Positions 1-9,364 are shown, counted from the stretch's first letter. The stretch is 64,000 nt of DNA from Alphaproteobacteria bacterium MedPE-SWcel (GCA_001874255.1 MPDC01000018.1:1-64000); one strand, 5' to 3'. A program made the numbers and translations. Notes: generated from the sequence alone by a model not told the origin.

Positions 1-337
1 CGCGGGTCTGCGGCATCGGGCCGTCAGCAGCGTTCACAACCAGGATCGCGCCGTCCATCTGCGCCGCACCGGTGATCATGTTCTTCACATAGTCGGCGTG
101 GCCGGGGCAGTCGACGTGCGCGTAGTGGCGGTTCTCGGTCTCATATTCCACGTGCGCGGTCGAGATCGTGATGCCGCGGGCTTTTTCTTCCGGTGCGCCG
201 TCGATCTGGTCATAGGCCTGGAAGTCACCGAAATACTTGGTGATCGCCGCCGTCAGCGTGGTTTTACCGTGGTCAACGTGGCCGATGGTGCCGATGTTGA
301 CGTGCGGTTTATTACGTTCAAACTTTTCCTTAGCCAT
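1..337 (-). CDS. tuf: Elongation factor Tu (N-terminal part; runs off the left edge)
   Basis: GTPase that carries aminoacyl-tRNA to the ribosomal A site. Only the first 112 codons are in the window. The P-loop GHVDHGKT (residues 19-26), switch motif RGITI (54-58) and DCPGH (76-80) are intact, and the ATG at 337 gives the standard [14 protein letters not shown] start. The gene upstream is a lipoprotein gene rather than fusA, so this is not the str-operon copy. Alphaproteobacteria often carry a second copy next to secE-nusG, which I infer lies just to the left. Confidence 0.98.
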   Translation of the reverse strand, partial: MAKEKFERNKPHVNIGTIGHVDHGKTTLTAAITKYFGDFQAYDQIDGAPEEKARGITISTAHVEYETENRHYAHVDCPGHADYVKNMITGAAQMDGAILVVNAADGPMPQTR

Positions 338-450
338 TGCTTAGGCGCCTTTTGACAATTGGGGGGTCTTGTCGGACCCGGGTTTCCTCTGCGCGCGCGG
401 CTTATTTGGTTTACGCGCAAAAATCAAGCGGTTCGTTCTTGACAAACCCG

Positions 451-1047
451 CTATTCGCCGACTTCCGCTCCGGCCGCATTTGATACTGAGGGTGGCAATG
501 CATCGCCGTCCGGGTCGAACCAGCCGTTCTCTGCATGTTGCTCTGCCATCCAGATCTCGATTTCGCGCACGGCGTTGCGGGCCAGGCCGAGCATCTGTTC
601 CTCGCGGGTGCGGGAATTGCCCGACCCCAGCAGGAAACTCTCGCCCGAGGTGGTCTCAAACACGGTGAACGTCTCCGGCTCGGCATTCAGTTTCTTGTTC
701 TCCGCATCGTCCCAGACGGTCACCTTGACGGCCAGAACCGATTTCGGGCTCAGGATCAGCGGCACCCCACCGGGAGCCACGAAGAACCCTTCGACACTGA
801 TCCCGAAATGATACAGTTTTTCACCTTCGTAACGAGAGAACCGGGCGCCCACTTCATTGGTCAGCAGATCGACCCATTCCTGAGGTTCCACCGGGCGCGA
901 TCCCGGAACCTTCTGCACTTTGGGCGCCACCACGATATTGTGACCGAGGCTGAACGCGCCCAGATCACGCAGATCGTCGTCGGGGGTCGGCGCGGTACAG
1001 GCCGTCACCAGAACAGTCAGGGCCACCAGGGCAAACGTGCGGATCAT
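451..1047 (-). CDS. Putative lipoprotein of unknown function
   Basis: A 198-residue protein with a lipoprotein signal peptide: MIRTFALVALTVLVTAC, where the lipobox LVTAC puts the lipidated Cys at residue 17. The mature part is mixed alpha/beta in character without a motif I can name. The frame stays open 46 codons further upstream, but the ATG at 1047 is preferred because it creates the signal peptide and has a GAGAG-type ribosome site 8-9 bases ahead. It lies 171 bp downstream of parC on the same strand, across a spacer with a 13-bp tandem repeat, and upstream of tuf. Function unknown; an outer-membrane or periplasm-facing anchor is inferred from the signal only. Confidence 0.8.
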   Translation of the reverse strand: MIRTFALVALTVLVTACTAPTPDDDLRDLGAFSLGHNIVVAPKVQKVPGSRPVEPQEWVDLLTNEVGARFSRYEGEKLYHFGISVEGFFVAPGGVPLILSPKSVLAVKVTVWDDAENKKLNAEPETFTVFETTSGESFLLGSGNSRTREEQMLGLARNAVREIEIWMAEQHAENGWFDPDGDALPPSVSNAAGAEVGE

Positions 1048-1084
1048 GAAGTCTCTCTTTTCAGTCGGAACAGGAATTGGCCGC

Positions 1085-1115
1085 CAAGTCGGGTCATCAA
1101 GTCGGGTCGCCAAGT
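1085..1115. repeat. 13-bp tandem repeat, about 2.4 copies, in the parC-lipoprotein spacer
   Basis: The unit caagtcgggtcat at 1085-1097 is repeated with two changes at 1098-1110, followed by a 5-base partial third copy. It lies in the noncoding spacer, so the 13-base period has no reading-frame meaning. Confidence 0.85.
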
Positions 1116-1218
1116 GATAAACCGGGTCTTTGCTCCGGGTAAACCCGCACAAAGGCGAACCCCCGCGCGGTTGCGCAGGGGCCACATGTTCAAACCGGGG
1201 CTGGGCAGGATGCTGCCG

Positions 1219-3567
1219 CTATTTGAATTTATAGTCCTTGGGGAACCCATAGGGCGGGCGCTTGCCCACACCGGCCCGTTTGCCAAGCCACTGGCCAAGG
1301 TCGGTCTCGTGCCGGGTCTTGCCGCCGCCCATTTCCCACTGCAGGCCCTCGTCCCAATTGAAGGTGGTGACATCCGACAGGCCGCCGTCCAGCTCCAACG
1401 CCCCCTGACGGCCCCGCGCCATCTGATATTTCTGCAAACGCACGCCCTTGCCCCGGGTCAGCTCTGGCATTTCCTCGATCGCGAACACCAGGAACTTGCC
1501 GTTTTCCGACACCACCGCCACGTGATCTCCGGTCACCGGAATGCAGATCCGTGCGCGCTCGTCGCCCTTGACGTTCAGCACCTGCTTGCCGCCCCGGGTC
1601 TGGGCCACGATTTCCTTTTCGGCGCAGACAAACCCGTTGCCCGCATCCGACGCCACCAGCAGCCGCCCCTCGGGATTGTGAATAAAGAGATCCACAAGCT
1701 CCACCTCGTTCGGCAGATCCACCATCAGCCGCAGTGGCTCTCCCATGCCGCGCCCACCGGGCAGGTTGGCCGCCGAAATCGTGTAGAAGCGGCCGTTCGA
1801 GCCAAACGCCAGCAACCGGTCGGTGGTTTCGGCGTGAAAGACAAATCGCGGCCCGTCGCCATCCTTGAATTTCAGCTCGCGGGTCAGGTCGATATGGCCC
1901 GTCATCGCCCGGACCCAGCCCATCTGGCTGCAGACCACGGTGATCGGCTCGCGGTCGATCATCGCCTCCAGCGGCACCTCCTCGACCTCGCCCGCCTCGG
2001 CAAAGCGGGTGCGCCGGGCGCCGCCCTCATAGTCCTTGCCAAACTGTTTCTTGGTCTCGCGCAGCTGTTCGGTGATCTTCTTCCACTGCAGGTCTTCGGA
2101 CCCCAACAGCTCCACCAGCCCAGCGCGTTCCGCCCGCAGCGCATCGCGTTCGCGCACCAGCTCGATCTCTTCGAGCTTGCGCAACGACCGCAGACGCATG
2201 TTCAGGATCGCTTCGGCCTGCACCTCTGTCAGCTCACCGACACCGGCGGCCGGGGTCACATAATCCGCCTCGGTCAGGGCACGCCCGTGTTCGCGATCCC
2301 AGTTCTCGCGCATCAGCGCCGCCTTGGGGTCCTCGTCATAGCGAATGATATCGATCACCCGGTCGAGGTTCAAAAACGCGATGATGAACCCGTCGAGCAC
2401 CTCCAGCCGGTGGTCGATCTTGGCCATCCGATGGCGCGACCGCCGCGCCAGCACGTCGCGCCGGTGGTCGAGAAAGGCGCGCAGCACCTCCTTCATGGAG
2501 CAGACCTTGGGCGTCACGCCGTCGATCAGCACGTTCATATTGAGCGAGAACCGCACCTCCAGGTCGGAATTGCGATACATCATCCCCATCAGGACATCCG
2601 GGTCCACATTCTTGGACTTGGGCTCCAGAATGATCCGGATATCCTCGGCGCTTTCATCGCGCACATCGGCGAGGATCGGCACCTTCTTGGTCTGGATCAG
2701 CTCCGCGATCTTTTCGATCAGCTTCGATTTCTGCACCTGATAGGGGATCTCGGTGACGACGATCTGCCACTGGCCCCGCCCAAGATCCTCCACCTCATGA
2801 GTGGCCCGCAGCCGGAACGACCCGCGCCCGGTGCGATAGGCCTGGGCGATGCTCTCCGGTGGTTCGACAATCACGCCGCCGGTGGGGAAATCCGGTCCCG
2901 GCACATATTGCAGCAGCGTGTCGTCGGCCGCATTCGGAGATTTGATCAGATGCACACAGGCATCGATCAGCTCGGCAATGTTGTGGGGCGGAATATTGGT
3001 CGCCATCCCGACCGCAATGCCCGACGACCCATTGGCCAGAATGTTGGGAAAGGTCGCGGGCAGGACGCTCGGCTCCTGCAGGCGGCCATCATAGTTGTCG
3101 CGGAAATCAACCGCGTCCTCGGCCAACCCGTCCAGCATCGCCTCGGCGATGAACGTCATGCGCGCCTCGGTGTAGCGCTCCGCGGCCGGGTTGTCGCCGT
3201 CGATATTGCCAAAGTTCCCCTGCCCGTCAACCAGCGGATAGCGCACGTTGAAATCCTGCGCCAGACGCGCCATGGCGTCATAGATCGCGGCATTTCCGTG
3301 AGGGTGGAAATCCCCCATCGTATCGCCAGAGATCTTGGCGGATTTCAAGAAACCACCGGTCGAGGACAGGCGCAGCCTGCTCATCGCATAGAGGATCCGC
3401 CGGTGCACCGGCTTCAACCCGTCGCGGGCATCCGGCAGCGCCCGATGCATGATCGTGCTCAGCGCATAGGTCAGATAGCGTTCACCGATGGCTCGGCGCA
3501 GCGGTTCCAGAATCTCGCCATTTTGCGGCGCGTCGGGCGGAGTGGGGTCATCTACCATATCGGTCAT
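1219..3567 (-). CDS. parC: DNA topoisomerase IV subunit A
   Basis: Breakage-reunion subunit of topoisomerase IV, which decatenates daughter chromosomes together with ParE. The 782-residue protein begins with the type IIA core; the catalytic tyrosine is Y132 in AERYTEARM, preceded by the quinolone-pocket region GDFHPHGN (85-92). A coiled-coil tower and C-terminal beta-pinwheel follow. Against E. coli ParC the acidic D79 position is Asn (N92) and the S80 position is Ala (A93), an arrangement associated with weak quinolone binding. The ATG at 3567 follows an AGGA at short spacing. GyrA is excluded by the lack of a GyrA-box and by the short tail, though I judged this by eye. Confidence 0.95.
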   Translation of the reverse strand: MTDMVDDPTPPDAPQNGEILEPLRRAIGERYLTYALSTIMHRALPDARDGLKPVHRRILYAMSRLRLSSTGGFLKSAKISGDTMGDFHPHGNAAIYDAMARLAQDFNVRYPLVDGQGNFGNIDGDNPAAERYTEARMTFIAEAMLDGLAEDAVDFRDNYDGRLQEPSVLPATFPNILANGSSGIAVGMATNIPPHNIAELIDACVHLIKSPNAADDTLLQYVPGPDFPTGGVIVEPPESIAQAYRTGRGSFRLRATHEVEDLGRGQWQIVVTEIPYQVQKSKLIEKIAELIQTKKVPILADVRDESAEDIRIILEPKSKNVDPDVLMGMMYRNSDLEVRFSLNMNVLIDGVTPKVCSMKEVLRAFLDHRRDVLARRSRHRMAKIDHRLEVLDGFIIAFLNLDRVIDIIRYDEDPKAALMRENWDREHGRALTEADYVTPAAGVGELTEVQAEAILNMRLRSLRKLEEIELVRERDALRAERAGLVELLGSEDLQWKKITEQLRETKKQFGKDYEGGARRTRFAEAGEVEEVPLEAMIDREPITVVCSQMGWVRAMTGHIDLTRELKFKDGDGPRFVFHAETTDRLLAFGSNGRFYTISAANLPGGRGMGEPLRLMVDLPNEVELVDLFIHNPEGRLLVASDAGNGFVCAEKEIVAQTRGGKQVLNVKGDERARICIPVTGDHVAVVSENGKFLVFAIEEMPELTRGKGVRLQKYQMARGRQGALELDGGLSDVTTFNWDEGLQWEMGGGKTRHETDLGQWLGKRAGVGKRPPYGFPKDYKFK

Positions 3568-3914
3568 GAAATCCTGATACTGTTCCCCTCGTCGGGCGGC
3601 AAGCGGCCATCACCGGTTTTCAACAGATCAAAGGTGCGCCGTGTCTGCCGTGCCCCTGTTCCACCGCCATTCGCCACCATCACCCCCGGTCTTTGGGGGA
3701 GGATTCGGGCAGCTCTCCCCTCGGCGCGGCGCTGAAATCGTGCAGTATGGGCGCACAAAGGACGATTCCCGCTCCTTTTTTGCGGAACATTCACAGGCCT
3801 TACGTGTTCTTTACGCGGATGCTGGATGAAACGTGAGAAAATGAGCCCCACAGGCGGCGGGACGCTGTGTTTTGGTTTGATGAGTGGTTCAGTGGTATTT
3901 AAGGAGTGCGCGCA
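3568..3914. other. Gene-free spacer between parC and the SH3 protein
   Basis: This 347-bp divergent spacer should hold the promoters for parC (minus) and the SH3 gene (plus). I see no convincing -10/-35 pair, hairpin or repeat. A 95-codon open frame on the minus strand here begins inside the spacer, has no ribosome site and an Arg/Pro-rich composition, and I do not call it a gene. Confidence 0.5.
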
Positions 3915-4592
3915 ATGTCGCGGTTTTTGATTGTATCTTTTGCCGGCTTGGCGCTGGGATTTTATGAACTGAGCGGTGGCGCCGATTTCACCCCGCCGAA
4001 ACCACCAGTGGCCGCCGTTGACATCGCCGAAAGCCTGAAAATCACGCCGCGTTCGCAGGACCGGATCATCGGCGCCCCGGTGGAAACCACCTTGGCAAAG
4101 CCAATTCTTGCCCGATACGATTCGACCCCGATCGTCGGGATTTCCCCAACAAGCGCGCCACAGCCCTCCGCCGCCGCCGATCCGTCGTCTGCCTCCGCAA
4201 TCCGCGTTGCGCAGCCGCAGGCCGCAGCGGACACCCCGCAGCCCGCGCTGCTGACCTTGCCCGCCAATGGCCTCAGGATCGGCGCCCTCGAAGGCGGGCT
4301 CAGCGCCATCACGGCAGAGTCCGCGCCCGGCCCCATCATCAACCTCACCACGCCCGAGTTCACGTCCGAACCCATTTCCGAACCCCGGGACGACATTCGC
4401 CGGATCCAGGCGTCGCGGGCCAATATCCGTCTCGGCCCCAGCACGGAATTCCCGGTGATGACCCAGCTTTTGGCCGGAGATCAGGTCCGGGTCCTGAACG
4501 AAGACCCCACCGGCTGGGCTTTGCTGGAAAACCCGCGCACTGGTGACGTCGGGTGGATTGCCGCTTCCCTGCTCAGCGCGAAAGGGTCATAA
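3915..4592 (+). CDS. SH3-domain protein with N-terminal membrane anchor or signal
   Basis: A 225-residue protein in three parts: a hydrophobic N-terminus (residues 1-19, MSRFLIVSFAGLALGFYEL) that is a signal or anchor, a Pro/Ala-rich linker of about 130 residues, and a C-terminal bacterial SH3 (type 3) domain from about residue 160 with the typical ANIRLGPSTEFPVMTQL start and GWI near the end. Such domains commonly bind peptidoglycan or peptides at the cell envelope. The ATG at 3915 is chosen over the GTG at 3906 because AAGGAG at 3901-3906 is then 8 bases ahead. It is followed 31 bp later by a dehydrogenase gene. Confidence 0.85.
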   Translation: MSRFLIVSFAGLALGFYELSGGADFTPPKPPVAAVDIAESLKITPRSQDRIIGAPVETTLAKPILARYDSTPIVGISPTSAPQPSAAADPSSASAIRVAQPQAAADTPQPALLTLPANGLRIGALEGGLSAITAESAPGPIINLTTPEFTSEPISEPRDDIRRIQASRANIRLGPSTEFPVMTQLLAGDQVRVLNEDPTGWALLENPRTGDVGWIAASLLSAKGS

Positions 4593-4623
4593 CTCGATCC
4601 CGGAGGCTGTCTCGGGGATCCAG

Positions 4624-5454
4624 ATGACCAGAACACTACTGATTACCGGCTGTTCGTCTGGCATCGGCCACGCGGCAGCCCAGCATATGCGGGACCGCGG
4701 CTGGCGCGTCTTCGCCTCCTGCCGCAGCCAGGCCGATTGCGACCGGATGCAGGCCGCCGGTTTTGACAGCCCCCGCATTGACTACACCGATGCGACCAGC
4801 ATCCGCGAGGGTCTCGGGGCTGTTCTGGCGGCCACCGGCGGCACCCTTGATGCCCTGTTCAACAATGGCGCCCACGGCCTGCCCGGCGCGGTCGAGGATC
4901 TGCCGACCGAGGGTCTGCGCGAGATTTTCGAGGTCAATTTCTTTGGCTGGCACGAGCTGACCCGGCAGGTCATCCCGGTCATGCGGGCGCAGGGGCACGG
5001 GCGCATCGTACAGAATTCCTCGGTGCTGGGGCTGGTGTCCTATCCGTGGCGCGGAGCCTATGCCGCCACGAAATTCGCCCTTGAGGGGCTCACCGACACA
5101 TTGCGGCTGGAGCTCAGCGGGACCGGCATCCATGTCAGCCTGATCGAACCGGGGCCGGTGACGTCGAATATCCGGCAAAACTCCATTCCTCACTTTGAGA
5201 AACACATCGACTGGCAATCCTCACCGCTTCGCGCACTCTACGAGGGCTCGCTGCTGAAGCGGCTCTACACGTCGAGCGGCCCGGACCCCTTTGAACTCCC
5301 GCCTGCGGCCGTGGCACAGAAACTGGCCCACGCGCTGGAATCGACGCGCCCCCGCCCCCGCTATTACGTCACCACTCCGACCTATATCGCAGGCATCCTG
5401 CGCCGGATGCTCACCACCCGGACAATTGACCGCATTCTCCTGCGCTATAGATAG
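4624..5454 (+). CDS. Short-chain dehydrogenase/reductase (SDR)
   Basis: NAD(P)-dependent oxidoreductase of the classical SDR family, 276 residues. The Rossmann motif TGCSSGIG is at residues 8-15, the NNG motif at 80-82, the catalytic serine in NSSVLG near 132-133 and the active-site Y146-x3-K150. Substrate unknown. The start at 4624 is fixed by the Rossmann motif, which must lie near the N-terminus; the open frame continues upstream into the SH3 gene but would add 27 residues not seen in the family. It is co-directional with the SH3 gene upstream and the HIG1 gene 72 bp downstream. Confidence 0.9.
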   Translation: MTRTLLITGCSSGIGHAAAQHMRDRGWRVFASCRSQADCDRMQAAGFDSPRIDYTDATSIREGLGAVLAATGGTLDALFNNGAHGLPGAVEDLPTEGLREIFEVNFFGWHELTRQVIPVMRAQGHGRIVQNSSVLGLVSYPWRGAYAATKFALEGLTDTLRLELSGTGIHVSLIEPGPVTSNIRQNSIPHFEKHIDWQSSPLRALYEGSLLKRLYTSSGPDPFELPPAAVAQKLAHALESTRPRPRYYVTTPTYIAGILRRMLTTRTIDRILLRYR

Positions 5455-5526
5455 TCGCATCACGGCCCGAACAGCCGCAGCACAGGCGCGCCGGATGCGG
5501 CAGGACAACAAAGGACCAGACAGACG

Positions 5527-5730
5527 ATGGGCTCTCCACTTTATATATTGGGCATACTGGCCATGGCGGCCGTGGTCGCGGCGCTGGCGATCGGCATCGG
5601 CGGTTTTGGCGCCGGCGGCGATTTCAACCGCCGCAATGCCAACAAGATGATGCGCCTGCGTATTTTCTTTCAATTCCTCGCCGTCGTGCTGATGGTGGCC
5701 TTTGTCTATTTCTCGGGAGGAGGAAATTAA
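5527..5730 (+). CDS. HIG1-domain twin-transmembrane protein
   Basis: A 67-residue protein with two membrane helices (about 4-26 and 44-63) joined by a short loop, NRRNANKMMRLRIFFQ, which resembles the hypoxia-induced protein conserved region (HIG1). HIG1 proteins in mitochondria and Rhodobacter relatives associate with cytochrome oxidase and respiratory supercomplexes; that role here is inferred. The gene ends 3 bases before the cobalamin adenosyltransferase start and lies in the same run as etfBA, a context of respiratory electron entry. Confidence 0.8.
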   Translation: MGSPLYILGILAMAAVVAALAIGIGGFGAGGDFNRRNANKMMRLRIFFQFLAVVLMVAFVYFSGGGN

Positions 5731-5733
5731 CCC

Positions 5734-6306
5734 ATGGTGGTCCTGAACAAGATCTACACCCGCACCGGCGACAAAGGCGACACGGCGCTCGGCAATGGCA
5801 CGCGGGTGGCGAAACATTCCGTCCGGGTGGCGGCCTATGGCACCTCGGACGAGCTGAACGCACAGGTCGGCGTGGCCCGGCTGACGGCGAGCGGCGACAT
5901 GGATGCGGCCCTGGCGCGGATCCAGAACGACCTGTTCGACCTCGGTGCCGACCTCTGTCGCCCGGACATGCATCTGGACGCAGAGGCCGAATACCCGCCG
6001 CTGCGCATCACCCCGGGCCACGTGGAGCGTCTGGAGGCCGAAATCGACGTCATGAACAAGGACCTCGCCCCCCTGCGCAGCTTCGTCCTGCCCGGTGGCA
6101 GCGCATTGGCCGCACATCTGCATGTCTGCCGCACCGTTGCACGCCGGGCCGAACGGCTCACGACCGAACTGGCCACGGTTGAAGAGGTGAACGCGGCCGG
6201 CCTCAAATACCTCAACCGGCTGTCGGATTGGTTTTTCGTCGCCTCCCGGGCTGCCAATGACGGCGGCGCGGGCGACGTGCTCTGGGTTCCGGGGGCCAAC
6301 CGCTGA
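5734..6306 (+). CDS. pduO: Corrinoid adenosyltransferase, PduO type
   Basis: Transfers the 5'-deoxyadenosyl group from ATP to cob(I)alamin (or cobyrinate diamide), giving adenosylcobalamin. The 190-residue length and the N-terminal ATP-binding motif TRTGDKGDT (residues 9-17) are typical of the PduO family, as is the C-terminal SDWFFVASRAAN segment. ATG at 5734 lies 3 bp after the HIG1 gene with the GAGGAGG of that gene's last codons as ribosome site, so the two are probably translationally coupled. Adenosylcobalamin is needed by the acyl-CoA mutases that operate with the ethylmalonyl-CoA pathway suggested by mcd near 19-20 kb. Confidence 0.93.
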   Translation: MVVLNKIYTRTGDKGDTALGNGTRVAKHSVRVAAYGTSDELNAQVGVARLTASGDMDAALARIQNDLFDLGADLCRPDMHLDAEAEYPPLRITPGHVERLEAEIDVMNKDLAPLRSFVLPGGSALAAHLHVCRTVARRAERLTTELATVEEVNAAGLKYLNRLSDWFFVASRAANDGGAGDVLWVPGANR

Positions 6307-6591
6307 CGCAACCGCGCGCTGCATCCCCGGCTTCATCCCAGGACGATTCGTCAATGTTTCCGCAAACATCCGCGTCAGCTCCCCTGCTGGCGCGCTTTCG
6401 GGTGCCGCCCTGACGACAGAAAACGAAAAGTTCCGCAACGAAAATCAACGCTCTTTCGGCAAACGCGACGTCCACGGGCCCAAACGTGACGATTTTACTC
6501 TGTCGTCGCTCCCACCGAGCCGGTATCAACACCCCGAGAGCACTCATGGGGCCCGCGCAGGCGGAACCCGATTGTTAAGGAGAAACGCCAA

Positions 6592-7350
6592 ATGAAGGTA
6601 CTCGTACCTGTCAAACGCGTGATTGACTACAACGTGAAGGTCCGTGTGAATGCGGACGGCAGCGGTGTTGATCTCGCCAACGTTAAAATGTCGATGAACC
6701 CATTCGACGAGATTGCCGTCGAACAGGCCATCCGCCTCAAGGAAGCGGGTAAGGCGGAAGAGGTCATCGCCGTCTCCATCGGCGTTGAGAAAGCTCAGGA
6801 AACCCTGCGTACCGCGCTGGCCATGGGTGCCGACCGCGCCATCCTGATCGTCGCAGCCGACGATGTGCACACCGACATCGAGCCACTCGCGGTTGCCAAG
6901 ATCCTCGCCAAGGTCGTCGAAGAAGAACAGCCCGGCCTCGTGCTGGCTGGCAAGCAGGCGATCGACAATGACATGAACGCCACCGGCCAGATGCTGTCTG
7001 CTCTGCTTGGATGGTCCCAGGCGACCTTTGCCTCCGAACTGGATATCGAAGGCGACACCGCGAAAGTCACGCGCGAGGTGGACGGCGGCCTGCAGACGAT
7101 CTCTGTCAAGATGCCGACCATCGTCACCGTTGACCTGCGCCTGAACGAGCCGCGCTACGCATCGCTGCCGAACATCATGAAGGCAAAGAAGAAACCGCTC
7201 GATAAAAAGACCGCCGCCGACTATGGCGTCGACGTTTCGCCGCGCCTGACCGTGGTCGAGACCAAAGAGCCCGACGCCCGCGCCGCTGGCATCATGGTCG
7301 GATCGGTGGACGAGCTGGTTGCGAAACTCAAAGAAGTGGGGGCTGTATAA
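6592..7350 (+). CDS. etfB: Electron transfer flavoprotein, beta subunit
   Basis: Small subunit of the soluble heterodimeric ETF, which takes electrons from acyl-CoA dehydrogenases and passes them to ETF-ubiquinone oxidoreductase. The 252-residue sequence starts [19 protein letters not shown] and carries the AMP-binding ETF fold; the family signature region [20 protein letters not shown] lies near residues 180-200. AAGGAGA at 6576-6582 is a strong ribosome site. The stop codon TAA overlaps the A of the etfA ATG, giving tight coupling. A 285-bp leader before it contains no gene and probably holds the promoter. Confidence 0.97.
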   Translation: MKVLVPVKRVIDYNVKVRVNADGSGVDLANVKMSMNPFDEIAVEQAIRLKEAGKAEEVIAVSIGVEKAQETLRTALAMGADRAILIVAADDVHTDIEPLAVAKILAKVVEEEQPGLVLAGKQAIDNDMNATGQMLSALLGWSQATFASELDIEGDTAKVTREVDGGLQTISVKMPTIVTVDLRLNEPRYASLPNIMKAKKKPLDKKTAADYGVDVSPRLTVVETKEPDARAAGIMVGSVDELVAKLKEVGAV

Positions 7351-8279
7351 TGGCTGTTCTTCTCCTTGCCGAAGTCACCAGTGGTGAGCTGGCCTTCGAC
7401 GCCACCGCCAAGGCCATCTCTGCCTCGCAGCCCCTGGGGGATGTGACCGTTCTCTGCGCCGGCGCTTCTGCCGCCGCGGCGGGTGAGGCGGCTGCCAAGA
7501 TTGCCGGCGTAGCCAAGGTCCTGGTTGCCGAAGACGAGAGCCTCGGCCACCGTCTGGCGGAACCGACGGCCGCTCTGATCGCCTCGCTGGCGTCGGACTA
7601 CAGCCACATCGTCGCGCCTGCGACCACCGATGCCAAGAACATCCTGCCCCGCGTGGCGGCCCTTCTGGATGTCATGGTGATCTCCGATGTGACCGCAGTG
7701 GTTGACGCCGACACCTTCGAGCGCCCGATCTATGCGGGCAACGCGATCCAGGTCGTCAAATCCGCCGATGCGACAAAAGTGATCTCCTTCCGGACATCGA
7801 CATTTGACGCCGCGGGCGACGGTGGCTCTGCCGCTGTCGACAGCATTGGCGCTGTGGAGAATCCGGGCCTGTCGTCCTGGGTCGAGGACAAGGTGGCCGA
7901 AAGCGACCGCCCGGAGCTGACCTCCGCCGGGGTGGTCGTGTCCGGTGGCCGTGGTGTGGGATCCGAAGAGGATTTCAAGATCATCGAAGCGCTGGCAGAC
8001 AAGCTGGGCGCCGCCGTTGGCGCCTCCCGTGCCGCCGTCGATTCCGGTTTTGCTCCGAACGACTGGCAGGTTGGTCAGACCGGCAAGGTCGTCGCGCCCA
8101 ACCTCTATGTCGCGGTGGGTATCTCTGGCGCGATCCAGCACCTCGCCGGGATGAAAGACTCCAAGATCATCGTCGCGATCAACAAGGACGAAGAAGCGCC
8201 CATCTTCCAGGTTGCCGATTTTGGTCTGGTTGCGGATCTGTTCCAGGCCGTGCCAGAACTGACCGAGAAACTCGGCTGA
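7350..8279 (+). CDS. etfA: Electron transfer flavoprotein, alpha subunit
   Basis: Large, FAD-binding subunit of ETF, 309 residues. The C-terminal FAD domain is clear: [13 protein letters not shown], then [23 protein letters not shown], then [16 protein letters not shown] and [16 protein letters not shown]. It begins on a one-base overlap with etfB and is followed 33 bp later by a strong terminator, so etfBA is a self-contained transcription end. Likely donors encoded in this window include the Mcd-type acyl-CoA dehydrogenase at 18.9-20.6 kb. Confidence 0.97.
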   Translation: MAVLLLAEVTSGELAFDATAKAISASQPLGDVTVLCAGASAAAAGEAAAKIAGVAKVLVAEDESLGHRLAEPTAALIASLASDYSHIVAPATTDAKNILPRVAALLDVMVISDVTAVVDADTFERPIYAGNAIQVVKSADATKVISFRTSTFDAAGDGGSAAVDSIGAVENPGLSSWVEDKVAESDRPELTSAGVVVSGGRGVGSEEDFKIIEALADKLGAAVGASRAAVDSGFAPNDWQVGQTGKVVAPNLYVAVGISGAIQHLAGMKDSKIIVAINKDEEAPIFQVADFGLVADLFQAVPELTEKLG

Positions 8280-8311
8280 TCCCAAAAGGATCCAGACGGT
8301 TTGAAATCACG

Positions 8312-8341
8312 AAGGGTCCGCGCGATGTGCGGACCCTTTTT
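8312..8341 (+). terminator. Rho-independent terminator after etfA
   Basis: A perfect 10-bp stem, aagggtccgc (8312-8321) with gcggaccctt (8329-8338), closes a 7-base loop and is followed by a run of T. It lies 32 bp past the etfA stop. Confidence 0.92.
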
Positions 8342-8513
8342 ACGTTCAGACACCTTGACGCCATCACTTGCCCGTCTGACTGTTCCGCCGCCTGTCTGGA
8401 CACCCTCCGCCTGTACACCCTCTGTCTGCGCCACCTCTCTGCACCACAGCACCCCCGGCGGGGCTACAACGCCGGAGGCCGCAGCCGTGGGATCAGGCAG
8501 GCGTCGGTCAGGA

Positions 8514-8537
8514 CGTCAATTTGGGCGTCAATTTGGG
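8514..8537. repeat. 12-bp tandem duplication beside the DUF6473 stop codon
   Basis: cgtcaatttggg occurs twice in perfect tandem (8514-8525, 8526-8537), ending two bases before the stop codon of the minus-strand gene at 8540. The region 8370-8440 also has looser repeats of a ctgtctg/cctgtctgg-like word. Confidence 0.85.
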
Positions 8538-8539
8538 CT

Positions 8540-9364
8540 TCAGGCAGCGGCCATCAGTTTCAGCAATCGCGCCGCCACCGCATCCGCGATGCGGTCATGT
8601 TCCTTCGGCCCCAGCATCAGCCGCGCGGTGGGCAGCTCCATCGGTCCAAAGATCATGCCGGGGACGTCCTGCGCCTGTTCCGCAGTCGCCACATCCAATT
8701 CAATCACATCCGCAACCGTCGGGCGCAGCCCTTCGATCATGTCCTCGGTGACCAGCGTCGGCGAGGGTCCCAAGGCCTCGGGCGTACCCATGTCGTAGCG
8801 CAGCCACAACAGCACCACACGCCCGTCCAGTGCAGCGATCAGACGCGTCATCCGCGTGGACCAGGTCGCCTGAAGATCCGTGCACACCCGCTGAAAACGC
8901 TCCGGCGACACCGCACGCAGGGATTTCAGCAAATGTTTGTTGAAATGAAAATCGGTGAAGTCGATCTCAGGAAACAGATGAGACAAGGCATCATAGGGCC
9001 GCAGGAACCGATCATTGCGGCGCGGATGGACCTTGTAGAAACTGTTCGTCAGGTTCTGTGCCCCCATCACCTGCAGAATTGTCAGATCCCCGCGGGCTGC
9101 AATGTCCAACAGAGGGTCATCATGCAGGAACGTGTCCACGCCCGCGTTGACACCGCCCAGATTGATGCAGGCAATGCCGACCTGATTTTCCGCGCCCTGC
9201 GGGAATGGCCGCTCGACAAAGCGTCCAAACACTTCGGTGCCACCCATGAAGCTGATATAGGGGTCACGCAATTCACGCGCGGGCCCCCGGACCCGTAACC
9301 TGGATTCGCCGTAGCTGCACAGTTCGCTCACAAGCGCGTCGGCGCTTTTGAGTTCATAACTCAT
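8540..9364 (-). CDS. DUF6473-type protein of unknown function
   Basis: A 274-residue soluble protein. The sequence pattern GxARELRDPYISFMGGTEVFGRFVERPFP near the N-terminus, then GVNAGVDTFLHDDPLLDIAARGD, resembles a roseobacter family I remember as DUF6473, some members of which lie near sulfotransferase-like genes. I see no signal peptide or membrane helix. The ATG at 9364 (MSYELK) has GGAAGA just ahead; the alternative is a TTG at 9388. It is transcribed divergently from hbd, 156 bp away. Function not assigned. Confidence 0.7.
   Translation of the reverse strand: MSYELKSADALVSELCSYGESRLRVRGPARELRDPYISFMGGTEVFGRFVERPFPQGAENQVGIACINLGGVNAGVDTFLHDDPLLDIAARGDLTILQVMGAQNLTNSFYKVHPRRNDRFLRPYDALSHLFPEIDFTDFHFNKHLLKSLRAVSPERFQRVCTDLQATWSTRMTRLIAALDGRVVLLWLRYDMGTPEALGPSPTLVTEDMIEGLRPTVADVIELDVATAEQAQDVPGMIFGPMELPTARLMLGPKEHDRIADAVAARLLKLMAAA

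Noticed and set aside
535..3735. A 1066-codon open frame on the plus strand over parC and the lipoprotein gene
   Set aside because: It is antisense to parC, whose motifs are all intact; high-GC codon use leaves such frames open. The product is rich in His, Arg and Gln with no domain.
3564..3851. A 95-codon minus-strand frame upstream of parC
   Set aside because: No ribosome site, Arg/Pro-rich composition and it occupies the expected promoter spacer.
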